Below, piece by piece: positions 43,401 to 55,400 of a stretch of DNA of 60,000 nucleotides. Numbering within the stretch: the first letter of the stretch is position 1; each line of letters opens with the position of its first letter. The translations under genes and the position numbers were made by a program. Under the pieces are notes generated by a model. It saw nothing but the letters and a program-made list of their open reading frames with translations, did not search any database and was not told the DNA's origin. The stretch covers positions 2,580,359 through 2,640,358 of the forward strand of contig NC_087075.1 of assembly GCF_026151205.1 (NCBI RefSeq), given 5' to 3'. Source of the DNA: Bolinopsis microptera. Taxonomy: Eukaryota; Ctenophora; Tentaculata; Lobata; Bolinopsidae.

Positions 43401-46400
43401 TACGTGAAAAGGTTAAGCAGTTTAAAGAATGGAGAATATCGTTTAGGAAAGTAGACAAATTAACGACAATATTCCGTGCAATATGCTTGTTCGGACGTTC
43501 AGCTTGTCCCGCAGTCCGCAGGTCCGCTAGGAATTGGCGCACTCCACCAAATATTGTAACAAAATATGGTCATTAAAAGGAAGTTTTGGGTCATGCACAG
43601 TGCACACCCAAATATTTTAATTATATGACATTAAAGAAAGAGAAAGAGAAACATGGTGCACTTAACAAGCTTCATAAGTTATGACGACCATATTATATGG
43701 AAACGTTACTACCTTAGTTCCCAAAAATTTGTGTGCCATTATATTGAGCACAATTTATTTGAGCCCGAAAAATTTGGGCAGAAAATTTGAACTCATTTGG
43801 GCGACCAAAAATTTGGGCACAAATTCTTCGAAAAATGAACGATTTTCCACTAAAAATCGTTCATTTTTAGTGAAATCTGTCATTTCACTTGGTTAAGCCA
43901 TGAATGACAGATTAGAAAACTAAAATTTCAAATATTATTTCACTTGGATATGAAGAAAAAGCCATCTTTCTATAGATCTCAGGGCCACAGGCTAAATGCC
44001 AAAAGTTTGGTTAGCAAAAAATTTAGCAGACGGAAAAGATTTATGCAATTTATTTGGTCTGCAAAAAATTTGGGCGAGAGGCCCGCTCAAATTTTTTGTC
44101 GCCCAAATTTTTGGGAATTAAGGTATCTCCTATCTCCAGTCACGTAATTAATAACCAAACCAACGTACCTGATCGGTGTATTGAGGTCCCCGTTATTTTG
44201 TCCAATGGTTGTTATTGTCACTATCTTGTAGGATATTTCAGCGTTGACTCCTGGAACATAGCAGAAAATTAGTTTAAGTCCGGAAGTTGAGATGACGGAA
44301 AACGAGGAATTCGGAAAAATACGTAATTTTAATATCGTATTAAACAACTGTTGTAATTTTATCGGTTAGATTAATAATAGTCGAGTGTCATTGGCAATTT
44401 GACTTACGATAGTCTATGTAAGCAGCAGAAAATAGAATATTATGTCATATCGATAGTATCTAAATTATTACGTATTGACATATCGATATCACTAATTAAG
44501 TACGAAATTCCTCTTTTGTGATTTCATCAGTAAAACATCTTTCTATTCGAAAATCTGTTAATATAATGTATAGTTTTTTTCTTGAAGCAATAAGTGGAGC
44601 AATAAGTGGATGAACAAAACTGACCTAAGTCTTCATCAGTGGCAGTCACTTGAACGATATCAGTACCCTTCTCTGCAATCTCACTAACGTTACCTAAAAT
44701 AATGATACTATTGTCAGCTTGGTAGTTACAGATAAAGCTTTAAAATATTATAAACTAATTGAAAACCCAGATATTCAAAGTCTAAAAAAGTCTTAAATCG
44801 AAACCTGAAGACTAAAAGGGGATTTCGATAAACAAGGAGGGTATAATGTTAGAAAGTTACTCACATCTGTACATTGCCTCTTGAAAAACAGGTTCACAAT
44901 CGTTCACATCAACCACTTTGATAGTTATGTTCTTGTGAGCGACCCTGCTGGGGACACCACCGTCACGCGCCTCTAACCACACGTGCCACGTGTCGCGCGA
45001 CTCACGGTCCAGGGGGCCTGACACTTGTATAGCGTACCCTGCTCCTACTTTAACTATCTCAAATGGGGCTCCTTCTCCGTGTAACTAGAGAGTAGAGGGG
45101 GACAATCATGTTCAATTACTTACAACATGATTCATCAGGATACGATGTTTTCAAGTTTAAGTCTATAAAATTAAATACAATTTCAAATTGATTTGAAGAA
45201 AGCTTTCAAAGGTAATTGTCTAAGTTCTATCACTAACCGTGAGTTCTACTTTTCCATTGTCACCAGTATCCAGGTCATCTACATTAACGTGCGCTACATA
45301 GTCCCCTACTTTACTAGCCTCAGACACCATACCAACCTCGTCCTCCTGTAAAGGTAATTATTTAATTAGCTAGTTAATTAATCAATTATCTAATGGTACT
45401 ATTTATCAATATCATCCTCCCCAAATGCTGTTGCTGTTATTTTGAGGGTTGAGTAGCAGAACGATTACTTGGTCACGTTTAAATCTTCCCACATGTTCAT
45501 GCGATGTAATTGATGTTAAATTACCACAAATGACTTTGTAACGTTTTGCTTGCGATAAATTCACGACTGGTGGCATTTTCATGTAGGGCCCCAAATTCTT
45601 CCGAGAATTCTCAAGTTCAATACTTAAAGAGTCAAAAGTCAACAACTAAATTATTCTACAAATTTTATCGGTTTGCAGGCCTGATTTCCAGAGTATCAGT
45701 ATTTAATCACGAGAGAAATAAAAAATGGTACCTGTGAAAGGAATGTTGGATTTATCTGAGGGGTGTTATCGTTAACATCTTGTACTGTCACTGAAACTCG
45801 AACTGTTGTTCTCTCCGGGAACTCTCCTATGAGATATTCGGATAAAGTTATTTGTTTGTCTTCTGGTAATCAATAATAACCTCAAAACATTAGTACCTAA
45901 TAAGTTTGTAAAGATTGAGAATGAGTTTATCACTCAGTTTATGTCGCCTGGGGTTGCGTCCCGACTATACTGCAGGGAAATCTGTACCGAAAGGACCGTG
46001 GCCGAAATGCAATTAGACAGGGAAATCGGCTCCCCGACTGCGGTCGACCAAATTATTCATTATTATGTCGTGAAGTATAACACACGAATGCAACTAAACA
46101 AATAAACGTACCATTATCAGTAGCTCGTACAACCAGCTCATGAGAGGAAGAAGTCTCTCTGTCAAGGGAACCGGATAGTGATATTATACCAGTGTCAGGG
46201 TCTATTGAGAAGAGACCGTCCTTGTTGAACCTGGTACAGAGATAAAAGTTAATTAATTATAAGTAATATACTAATATAATACATATAATAAGGTTATTAA
46301 ACAGATACCATTAATCCACAGTCCACACATTGATAACATACATTATTATTATGTAATTTTTAAGTCCACGCCTTTCCTCATTTTACTACAATACAATAAG

Positions 46401-48775
46401 ATAGGCGCCGTTATTTACTGATAACATTATAATCGTACAGGTAAGAATTCCTACCTCGGCTCGATAAGATAGGTAATCTTAGCGTTATCTCCCTTATCAT
46501 TGTCAGAAGCCAGCACCGTACACACCACACTTCCAACAGGAGCGTTCTCTAAGATTGAGGGCCGGTATATGGACTGGTTGAACTGGGGCGTGTTGTCGTT
46601 AACGTCAGCTACCTGATGGGAGGCAAGTGACGTCATGTCACGTGATATGGTTACCTAATAAGGAAATTAAGTCACGTGATATGGTTACCTAATAAGGAAA
46701 TTAAGTCACGTGATATGGTTACCTAATAAGGAAATTAAGTCACGTGATAAAATGATCTAATAGTTTCCTTTACTAAACCTGAAAAGAGCAGTTTCCCTTG
46801 GTCGCATATAAGGAATTATCAGAAATTTTAAACTCTAAATAAAGTGACCTAATAAAGAAATAAAGTCACGAGTTAACGTGGACTGACAGATCAACTGGGC
46901 AGATCAACCTGGCAGGCAAAACAAACAACACCAAGTCACAACTAAGTCATCATTAGTCACACAAACAACAGCTGTAACCCTACCTTAATCTGAAGTGTCA
47001 TTTTATCAGATCTCCTAGGATTACCTCCATCACTCGCTACAATCTCGATCACATAGTAGTCCTTGTACTCCCTGTCCAGTGACCGTTCTAGTTCCAGGTT
47101 ACAAGAGTACTGGTCGTCAAATCCCAGCTTCTGCTGCTCCAGACGAAACGGGGAGCCTCTGAGGTGGAGAGAAGTTAGGAAAAAAGGAACTTTATAGTAA
47201 TATAATAATAATAACTTAATATAATAATAATAACTTAATATAATAATAATAACTTAATATAATAATTATAACTTTATAGTAATATAATAATAATAACTTG
47301 ATATAATAATTATAACTTCATAATAAGTACTATAACTATAGAAGTTAGGACAGGAAAAAAGGAACTTTATAGTAATATAATAATAATAACTTAATATAAT
47401 AATTATAACTTCATAATAAGTACTATAACTATAGAAGTTAGGACAGGAAAAAAGGAACTTTATAGTAATATAATAATAATAACTTAATATAATAATTATA
47501 ACTTCATAATAAGTACTATAACTGCCATGGTTAATACTTGAGTTGTTAATACTGAGTGATACAGCTGTAGTGCACAAGTTGGAGGGTTTAAAAAGTCGTT
47601 TGTAAAATCGGCAATTTCCGATTTATCGTGACGGAAATTGACAGTGAAATAAATCAATGAAGATCTAATTTGAGCTATTTCGAAAGATAAGCAATAAGAT
47701 AACTTACTCGTTGATAATCTGGTAAGTTTGGGTACTGTTAGTGCCAAGGTCCGGGTCCTCTGCAGGGTCTAGTGGTATTTTGAACCCTACTGGCTGCGAC
47801 TCTGTTATCGTCTGAGAAAATACAGTCATGAAATGGGGAAGAAGTAAAATTACAAAACAGATATCAGGGCACTCGTTCTCTGCTTGCATTATGATCTAAG
47901 ACAACTCATAATTTTGCTAATCAATTTGTTAATTTACATGGTTATATTACATATGATATATCAACCTACACGAACAGCGACATCAACCTCATACCAGGAT
48001 GGACTAGTAATATGTGTTGATATTATGTTTATATTTTCAAATTGTATTGTATATAATAATTTTACACCTTGACCGTTGGGAGCGGTACCTTCAAAAAAAA
48101 TATATCAACCTACCATGGGTATAATTTTCCTAGGGAACTGAGGAGAGTTATCGTTTTGATCAGTGATTATGATGACGACAGATAGAGCTAGCGGGGTCCG
48201 GGAGATTTCGTCAGAACTGTCGAACACTATTACCACGGTCATCTCGTACCTGTCACGTGACTGGGAGGAAAGAAAGGAGTAAGTTGGAGGATGATAAATT
48301 AATGGATAATTTATTAATTCTGACTCTTGATCCGATAGATTGGCGGTATCACTTTGATATTAAAGGTAAAACAAGAAGAAAAAAGAAAAGAAAAAAGAAA
48401 CTTGGTTTACCTCTCTATCAGGGCTGATGACGACCCTAATGTCTCCGAACTTCTTATCCACACTAAACTCTTCGATATTAGAAGTTGGGGTAAACATAGC
48501 AGCTCCTGCTCGGCGCAGTGTTCCTGATTGAAACGTGATTTTAAGAATTAATGTCTCCACTACACCAAACTTTACATTAAGTAAGTTTGGTTTAGTATAC
48601 TGGCGAGTTACTGAAGAGTTACTGGCTCATTCTGAAGACTAAAATGACTGTTTAGTTTAGCCCACTTTTCCCAAAACTTACCGACGAGAGTGCGGGGAGG
48701 AGAGTTCTCCTGTACTCTGAACTCTATCTGGTCCACAGAGGAGCTGATAATGGGTAGAAGGAGAAGAAGCAGCAT
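34552..48775 (-). CDS. Complete non-classical (protocadherin-like) cadherin, 26 coding exons, 1375 aa
   Basis: Type I membrane adhesion protein, predicted to mediate Ca2+-dependent cell-cell contact. I joined 26 exons on the - strand; all have GT..AG borders, all phases match, and the coding total is 4128 nt (1375 codons plus stop). Layout: signal peptide MLLLLLLPIISSS; ten EC repeats with calcium-binding motifs such as DQNDNSPQF, ADVNDNTPQF, QDVNDNTPQ, VDVNDCEPVF, IDYNDNDP, RDLNDNSPQF, TDVNDNKAQF and LDVNDNSPLF, plus DRE/DGG motifs; one TM helix (about 1106-1127); a cytoplasmic tail of about 248 residues rich in Pro and Ser, without the beta-catenin site of classical cadherins. EC7 ends LKPIF without a DxNDN. 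There are no laminin-G or EGF modules. Ten ECs exceeds the six or seven of vertebrate protocadherins. Intron 13 (39159-42906) hosts tRNA genes. Confidence 0.92.
39394..39466 (-). tRNA. tRNA-Phe (GAA), copy 1
   Basis: 73 nt on the - strand: acceptor GCCGAAA/TTTCGGC with A73, D arm TAGCTCAGCTGGGAGAGC, anticodon loop CTGAAGT with anticodon GAA, T arm GGTTCGATCC. Differs from copies 2 and 3 by T instead of A at loop position 38. Located in intron 13 of the cadherin, same strand. Confidence 0.93.
39692..39764 (-). tRNA. tRNA-Phe (GAA), copy 2
   Basis: 73 nt, complete cloverleaf, loop CTGAAGA with anticodon GAA, A73. About 300 bp from copy 1. A T-rich stretch follows on the transcribed strand (GCTTTTGCCC), giving a pol III terminator. 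Confidence 0.93.
40252..40324 (-). tRNA. tRNA-Phe (GAA), copy 3
   Basis: 73 nt; same as copy 2 except AGTTGGGAGAGC in the D arm. Followed on the - strand by GCTTTTATC (terminator). Its upstream flank on the - strand is the minisatellite at 40325-40960, whose units contain the first ~16 nt of this tRNA gene. Confidence 0.93.
40325..40960. repeat. Minisatellite derived from the 5' end of tRNA-Phe and its leader
   Basis: Nine to ten units of ~55-62 bp (short) or ~78-80 bp (long). Each contains GAGCTATTTCGGCTACATT, the first ~13 nt of tRNA-Phe read in reverse plus leader sequence, then TTGCATTTTCTT.., ATTATATTCATATGGTGGCG. Long units add CGCTAATTTGTTAACT. Short and long types alternate, implying repeated unequal crossing over next to tRNA-Phe copy 3. 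Each unit keeps part of the A-box region only. Confidence 0.9.
41014..41085 (+). tRNA. tRNA-Glu (TTC), copy 1
   Basis: 72 nt on the + strand: acceptor TCCCACG/CGTGGGA, A73, D arm TGGTGTAGGGGCTAGCA, anticodon loop GCTTTCACC with anticodon TTC, T arm GGGTTCGATTCCC. The 3' flank CGTGTTTTG gives a pol III terminator. Antisense to the cadherin, in intron 13. Confidence 0.95.
41475..41546 (+). tRNA. tRNA-Glu (TTC), copy 2
   Basis: Identical in sequence to copy 1 over 72 nt, with the same CGTGTTTTG 3' flank. Confidence 0.95.
41785..41856 (+). tRNA. tRNA-Glu (TTC), copy 3
   Basis: Identical to copies 1 and 2; same 3' terminator flank. The copy-to-copy spacing varies (about 310-490 bp). Confidence 0.95.
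42259..42330 (+). tRNA. tRNA-Glu (TTC), copy 4
   Basis: Identical 72-nt gene. The flank after it (TTTTGCCAATCCCACAATTTA) matches that of copy 2, showing segmental duplication of gene plus flank. Confidence 0.95.
42751..42822 (+). tRNA. tRNA-Glu (TTC), copy 5
   Basis: Identical 72-nt gene with CGTGTTTTGATAA flank. Lies 85 bp before cadherin exon 13 (42907-43078). Confidence 0.95.
43710..44125. mobile_element. MITE with TACCTTA termini (416 bp)
   Basis: Left end TACCTTAGTTCCCAAAAATT, right end AATTTTTGGGAATTAAGGTA in inverted relation, about 22 bp with one or two mismatches. The interior repeats AAAATTTGGGC-type blocks several times in both orientations. No coding capacity. It lies in intron 12 of the cadherin. 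Confidence 0.8.
45950..46040. repeat. Dispersed repeat fragment in cadherin intron 7
   Basis: GGAAATCTGTACCGAAAGGA and CGTGGCCGAAAT match about 14137-14175 in the receptor intergenic region. Both begin with GCCTGGGGTTGC. Confidence 0.7.
46637..46749. repeat. 34-bp tandem repeat with a CACGTG core, three full units
   Basis: Units starting GTCACGTGATATGGTTACCT at 46637, 46671 and 46705, then a partial unit at 46739 (GTCACGTGATAAAATG). It lies in cadherin intron 5 and each unit has a palindromic E-box (TCACGTGA). Confidence 0.9.
47170..47525. repeat. A+T-rich 93-bp tandem repeat with ATA-type microsatellite
   Basis: GAAGTTAGGACAGGAAAAAA units at 47341 and 47434 (period 93), a shorter related start at 47170. 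Each carries AATATAATAATAATAACTT and CATAATAAGTACTATAACTA. Situated in cadherin intron 4. Confidence 0.85.
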
Positions 48776-48810
48776 TGTGAATCGTTACAAGTGGTGGGTT
48801 TCAGACATGG
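48776..48810 (-). promoter_or_regulatory. Cadherin 5' UTR end with 7-codon uORF and likely UTR splice acceptor
   Basis: On the - strand an upstream ATG (48806-48808) opens a 7-codon frame that ends at TAA (48785-48787), 9 nt before the cadherin ATG. Just upstream is CACACCACCAG, a possible acceptor at 48811-48812, which would place further 5' UTR exons at higher coordinates. The uORF could reduce translation of the main frame. Confidence 0.45.
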
Positions 48811-51800
48811 CTGGTGGTGTGAGGTTGGTTAGTAAGATCATTAAACTTAACTAATTAACTTAAGATTAAACTTAACTAGTAAATATAGGGCTGTTTAGAA
48901 GTGACAATTGTCAAATTAGTCTTGCAAATTACTGACAAAGTGGGTTTGAGAACAGCTGAGACAAGATTGTAACATAAAACAAAGAGTCAGACTTTGTCAG
49001 ACCTCAATATTCGAGATAATATAATCGTACCTATCATTGAATGAATTACAAGCAACTGATGTCTGCAAATGGAAGTAAAAGTAGTTAAGAAAGGATCAAA
49101 CTTCACAAACAAAATTATGATCTTTATGAGATTTTAAAGAGATGAGTACAAAGAATATTTAGTTGGGGAATTATAATAATTATCCACGATCATTATCTGT
49201 TATTTTAGTACATCAATATGTCCTGGTATCGGATATCTGTGCTAAAGCAGCACTTTATTCGGTAAATGGGTAAAACCACTTATTATGACATGAAATCTAG
49301 GTCATAAATGCTTTTGATCCACTGATCATTGAACCTAGATCAGACGCATCTTAGATGACATATGTGCTAAATTACAATTATTGTTGAACTGATCCTATTC
49401 ATCGCTGACTGAGGCCAGTGCACGTAAACTGTCGAGATACACTCACGAAAAAAGACAAACAAAAACCTTTACTGAGGCCAATCTCAACTAATCGAAACTT
49501 TGAAGAACAGAGTTTTTTAAAAAGGGGAAAAGTTTTGTCAATCGTTAGTCGGGGAAAAGTCCATTTGCTGCGTCATGTATGCGATACTAATTCTCCAACA
49601 GAAACCTTGTAAATCTCAACTTGCTTACAAAGTTACAACTGACTAATCACAGTGTTAACGTTCTCATTTAAAACCCCCTCCTTTGAGGATCACTCAAGAA
49701 ATGTTACTCTCTCAATGTGGTATAATGAGAACGGAATAGCCAGGTAACTGCTTGACTAAACACAAGCAGCGAGACAATATGTCTAGTGGAGTGAGGGAGG
49801 GAGTGAGGGCGGGGGGAGTGAGATCGGGGGAAGTAAGATACATTTCTTGTGAGCTGGTTTCTAGTGAAACTGATTCTTACTAAAGCTTGTAGTTTATTTT
49901 CTGTCGCCATGGTACTGAGAAGCTGCGCAATAAATCGTGGGAATCAAAAAAAAAACACTTAGAATTATTAGAATTAACGTGACTGAGACTGTTCGATTAC
50001 GAACTCTTTGATCTGATAAAAATGAAAACTACAAGTCTTCGAAATGAGAGTCGGTAAAGTACTACTACTACTACTGTACTACCAAGACAGCTTCGTAAAG
50101 ATTGCATAACCTAGACTGATCACTTCAATACAGCTGCCCAATCATATGACAGGAACACCATTAACTGTTAAGTAACAGTCAGATTGCAGTGTGTAGGACG
50201 TCACAATGTGATCCACGGAATAATTGACATGGTCATGAGTACCCAACGGTAATAAACCAGCTCCAGGGTAATTTTAATTATGATTAATGATGTTATTACT
50301 GATCCTTAATGATGGAATTATTAATGTTTAATGATGTTAACGTGTTGGTTAAATTGATATCAGCATTTCATTTACCTCTGTGATTGTTTAGCTGATTGAA
50401 ATTATAAACTCCTGGGACATATGATCAGGGTTGTATTCCCATGGAAGGCATGCAGGGAAACCTGCTTAGAGGATTAGGGGCCATACAACGGTCATGTTGT
50501 GGAAAGTTTACACCAAAACAGACTGGTCACCAACTATATTGTTCAAAAGGTTAAAATATTTTCACAATATTCGAAGGGTTAATACTATTAGTTATTAGAA
50601 GCAAACGTCATACAAATTAGAAATGTCAAAGACATCATTTATATTAAAACAGGCCCACAGAGATCGTATTCATAGCCACGAGCTCAAAAATTTAAACGAT
50701 TCGGCCAAGTCAGTTTAAACAAAACACCAGAACAAGAGAAAGCAACCACTCTTTTATGGTGAGATCACTAAAGTCTAAACTGAAATCGGGGATAGGGAAT
50801 TACAGAACTACACGAACAATCAGACTTCAATATATCAGAACAGACCTGCCAATCCAGAACCGATCATCTAATTTTCACCACTCCCCCGAAATACTTAAAC
50901 CAGATACATGTGATAATGTGGCTCAATTAGGCGGATTTCCCGGTTCCACTTAGCGGAATGGAACGTGAAAATCGTCAGAACTGAGACAGATATGAGAATT
51001 TGAGCTTCCTTGTTCGAATTAAGAGTTTAATTGGGTCATGAGAAGTGAGAACCGTAATTGCGAATCACGAGGTTTTAATTTCAAAATACACAGCTCAGCC
51101 AACTCCATCCGCACATGATAATCGGTTGAAAGCATAGAATATAGATGCTATGGCAGAACGGCAATACTAGCAACCAAAAATACCAATTATAGATTACAAG
51201 AATAACCGATAATAGCAATCCCAACAATGCGAAGAATGCAACACCAGCTAGCGAAGAGGATAAAACTGCAGAACTAAGGAGGCTAGGAGCAGCACAAGTG
51301 AGTACTACATAGCTGCACAATCAGTGCAGCTATGTAACTGCACATACAGACCGTCCGTTCCAATTAGAGTGCTGTCAGTCAGCCCCTCATTCATGTGTTT
51401 CTTGAAGGCGGTAGCACTTTGAATGAATAATTGCATCTGATTGGTTGATGGTGTAAACTGATTTTCTAATCGCTGTCACGTGACAAAACAAGGTGGAACC
51501 GCCTCCGAAAGACATAGGCAAATAAGGGACCAGCTTCACTCAGTTTCAATAATTAGAGTTCTGTAGGGTTCTATGATAGGGTGGTAATAAAATGTAGGAC
51601 TGCAGTCTGACCTGACTTATACCGGGTAATTCCGACCAAATTGGGCGAATTAGCAGGACAATTCCTTTTTACTTACAGACAATAGGGGTATAGAGTAGGT
51701 ACTAGGTATTGGGGACTAGGTAATCAGGACATGTGGGGTTAGTATCATGATGTAGCTGTCTGATGGCGCTCAGAACTCCACCAAGAGGGACCTTAACAAG

Positions 51801-54800
51801 GTGTTGAACCTTTTTATTACAGAAGAATTGTTGGACTAAAAAGGATTGTGATAAAACTTTTAATCCTTAGAGATTGAGCGACAGTTAATAACAGTGATAT
51901 TGTCTGGTAAACTGAACCAATTCATAGGTTATTTGATTAATTTAATCAATTTATTGTTTTTAATTCATGACATTAAGTTTAGGTATGTCGTGATCTGAAT
52001 ACTTCAGTATGCACCTAAATGATCACCTAGATTCCTTAAAAGATGTGATCATCGGATTTTTGTTAATAAAACTGGAACTGCACAGGTTTTAAAACTTTTT
52101 AACGGCTACCAAAATTATCATTGTTTGTAATGTCCATCATTATGTTTAAAATAACGTAAACCGCTCTTCACGGCAAATAAAGATATTTGGAATCCTCTCG
52201 TCAAGTTTCAAAGATCCATATTTCTCAGTCTTAAAATCGATTCAAATAAATAAAATGGATGATCTTATAAAAACAAGCTCCAGTACACTTTGTATATTCC
52301 TAACTCTTGAATGTAAAGTTTGCGCCTCCCCCTTAGAACAACTGAACAAGTTCAGTAGCAACCCTCCTAGTGCTGCACCGTGATTTTACCTCAGTAACAG
52401 GAAATTTAATTTAAATATCAGGTGTTGTAGTAGCCGTTATAAGTGTCTAGAGTCCTGAGAAAGCTACGTGTCAATTAGGGTAATCAGACATTAAGGAACA
52501 CTGTAACGTTACTCATCCCACCCTTCCTGGCTGTAACAAGGAAATCTTAATCAGTGACGATCTAATAAAGAATCCAGTAACCACTGCCCTATGTAATGGA
52601 CCTCTGAGCGAGCCTTAAAGATTTCTTCTTTCTGTTAAACAAGTGAACTCGAATAAAACAAGGGCGCAGAGTAAAGAATGTTTTTTAACCTGGGTAAAAA
52701 TTCCATGTCAATGAAAAATTACATACGGAAAGTTATAACGTTTTTCAGAAGCTTCACAAATCATAATATTATGTCCAACAAGTAACGCGTGATGAGTACG
52801 CGTGATGAGTACAGAGTTACTCTGATATAACCATACTGTAGTACAACTACTTAACAGTTTGAAAGTAGTTACTAGACGACGCGACGATATCATAATCACT
52901 TCTTAGATTTAATAACCATTCATTACATCAGTATTATCATGTCTCATGAAACCTATTTATATCACGATACGATTGAATAATAATATTCTACTTACTTGTG
53001 ACCATATTATTATTAATATGATTGAATAATAATGACAAGGAAGCAGCTCCTTTCAAGATTTCGTAAACATCAAGTGAAATAAAAAATTTAGACCCACTCA
53101 ATTTCATCAGTTAACGGAAGTGTAAATCGCAGATAATATTTTTATTAGTGATCATCTGTATAAAAGTAAATCGAAAAAGTGTTGTATATTTCCCGATTGT
53201 GCTTCCCTTCAGAAGTTGATTACTGACGATTTAGCTCGGTAATCGCAATATATCTCTTATTTAACGGCTCATAAAACAGCGTCTAGACAACTCAACCTCA
53301 TAATCAAAAGATGCAATGTAGCAACGATTTCTGATATATTACAAAATATTCTCGCCCGCATCAAATCTTCTTGGGTTATTTTACGACTTATAATGAAGAT
53401 TTTAGAGGGTTGAGGTTTAATGCTCGATAGTATGAGCAACTATTAAATCGTGATATGTACTTATACAGAGTAAACTTAATCCACTATAATATTTACTATG
53501 GGGTATAATACTGCCATATTCTGACAAATAAAATGTGCTTAAACTTTAAAATAATTTTTGGAGATTTAGATTATTTTGTCCAAATATCTTTTTTAGGCCA
53601 GGAGCCATCCCTGAAAACCATTAAAAACCATTAGAACCGATCGCCGGCCCTCAGAAACCTCCTTTAAAGATCTCCTTATATGGCGAAATTGGTTAAAAAA
53701 TGCGAAATGAGTGCTTAAAAACCTCTGGTTTTTGAGTGGTCTTTAAGCACTTTTGCGGCATAATATGAGACACGAATAACGTCTCCCACAACCTCGAAAA
53801 AAAACAAAGGACAGCCTCTGGAATGCCAAAATGATACTGCAATGACGGCTGCAGGGTGAAAAACAAAACAATTTTGTTACAACTGACTGATTAATCGAAA
53901 TATCGACCATCTCCATCTCCATCCCACAAAGATTAATCAATGATTGGTAGATGCAATGTAATCAGACAGAAAATATTACGTTCTCGCTGGCAAATGTAAA
54001 ACAGATTCATTAAAATAAGACTGCTGCAGAGATACAAAATAATTCGACTGATAAGATAACGAAACAAAAGTAAATGATCAATGATAATGTGTATATTATG
54101 TACATGTAGCATGTAGACTGTAAACAGTGGAGGGACATCCTAGCTATAAAACATAAAAATAAGACTTTTGGCGAAATATTTTGCGTGTATTGACAAAAAC
54201 CAACCAGGGTAATAACGTTGACATATAATAAAATTGACGTTGTGGTGGGACATATGTTCCCACGGCTGACAATTGCATTGATAACAAATCAGGAAAATGC
54301 CAATATAAAATTAGCACGCTAAAACCTATAATAATCACAAAGTGCAGGCTCGATGTATTTACAGACGGCACCGTTCAGATGCTCCGATTAGCAGTTTGTT
54401 AGACTTACTGACTGATTTTCCGGACTAATTAACCGGGTTTAGGTGACATGTAATTGTATCCGCTAATTGGTTATTTATCAGGCTTCCTTAATTACCCTTA
54501 CTTGCTTGATATAGTCTGGTTAGTAACAAGTGGTAAAAATAGTATGAGAAATCACAGACGCTCGTTTAGTTAGATGAAGGGAACTTGTTACCAATCTATA
54601 ACGATCAGTTTCGTTTAAAGTCCTGAGGAAATATTGCAGAAGAAGGGCTAAACCAAGAAACTAACATTCCGATAATCCAACATTAAGAACAATAAAAATA
54701 CGCATAATCCCTACTATACTATAATCCATACTATACGTATGGTGATTCAAACAGTAACACATCAGAAGATTATCCAGTAAACAAGCTCAAAGAAAGCTAT

Positions 54801-55400
54801 TACTGCGTATCAAAGAGGCAACACGACCGGTGAGTTGCTAAAACAACAGAGTTTGTTTGGAGTTACTGTATTTACCCTCACTACCAGACACACTAGACAT
54901 TGGGCACAACCAACATAAACAGAGCGAGACATTGCGGGGTGCAGGTAATGAGATAGCGAGTGTTTGGTATTATGGGGTAGTTATTAAAGTTCGGCTGCAT
55001 TTCAGGGCATGTTGCCTAGACTCAATGTTGTTCAGAGATGTTCTCAGGGCAGAACATTATTGATAGTATCAGTCGCTTGTAATTACACGCTGGTTGCGCT
55101 CCATTGTTGCGGTCAATTTATCTGAGACGTATCTTGGTTTGCCTTGCACAGCGTTTAGTTGAGGGTCTGTCTTAAGATTGGAATCGATTAAAAGCTCGCA
55201 TTAAAAACCATGTTATTCGTAGAGGGGCGTTTACACTTTTACACAAGGAGAGGTACACAGAGAAAGGAGATCTTGTACCATCGCGTGGGATCTATAATTG
55301 ATAAAGCCTCCTTTGGTGCAACAGTGTGTAAACAGTAAACAGGGGGACTGGGAGCTTGTAGCATGGTCGACCCTTTGGGCGTGTCTCAATGCTGACCAAA
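48811..55400. other. Non-coding: putative cadherin 5' intron, promoter or intergenic DNA
   Basis: No exons recognised on either strand. Details: G-rich block GGGAGGGAGTGAGGGCGGGG near 49793-49815; trinucleotide run CTACTACTACTACT near 50068; GTCACGTGAC at about 51475; a doubled CGCGTGATGAGTA block at 52784-52811. Short frames (for example 49704-49910 and 51081-51320 on the - strand) lack motifs. Confidence 0.5.

Larger units (their letters stand above)
37573..45345 (-). other. Cadherin exons 9-18 (EC4-EC7)
   Basis: Exons: 45238-45345, 44865-45084 (EC4, GPLDRESRDTWHVWLEARDG, VDVNDCEPVF), 44625-44693, 44169-44250, 42907-43078 (EC5, QIDREARESVKLTVEAQDGG, IDYNDNDPR), 38995-39158, 38734-38848 (EC6, LDYEQQKSYNLVVEAHDHGG), 38502-38602 (RDLNDNSPQF, start of EC7), 38250-38374, 37573-37709 (EC7 end, LIVQAVDGGSPQQ, LKPIF). 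End phases are 0,1,1,2,0,2,0,2,1,0. The Cys in NDC of EC4 and the missing DxNDN of EC7 could change calcium binding at those linkers. Confidence 0.9.
45732..48775 (-). other. Cadherin exons 1-8 (signal peptide, EC1-EC3)
   Basis: Exon coordinates: 48682-48775 (ATG, signal peptide, VDQIEFRVQENSPPRTLVG), 48411-48523, 48114-48260 (EC1 end DQNDNSPQF), 47708-47811, 46984-47158 (LDREYKDYYVIEIVASDGG), 46455-46612 (EC2 end ADVNDNTPQF, start of EC3), 46112-46230 (FSIDPDTGIISLSGSLDRE), 45732-45862 (EC3 end VQDVNDNTPQ). End phases in order are 1,0,0,2,0,2,1,0. EC1 starts with a protocadherin-type strand and lacks the Trp2 strand-swap sequence of classical cadherins. Confidence 0.9.

Noticed and set aside
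47266-47577. 103-codon frame rich in Tyr/Ile
   Set aside because: A by-product of the A+T-rich 93-bp tandem repeat in a cadherin intron.
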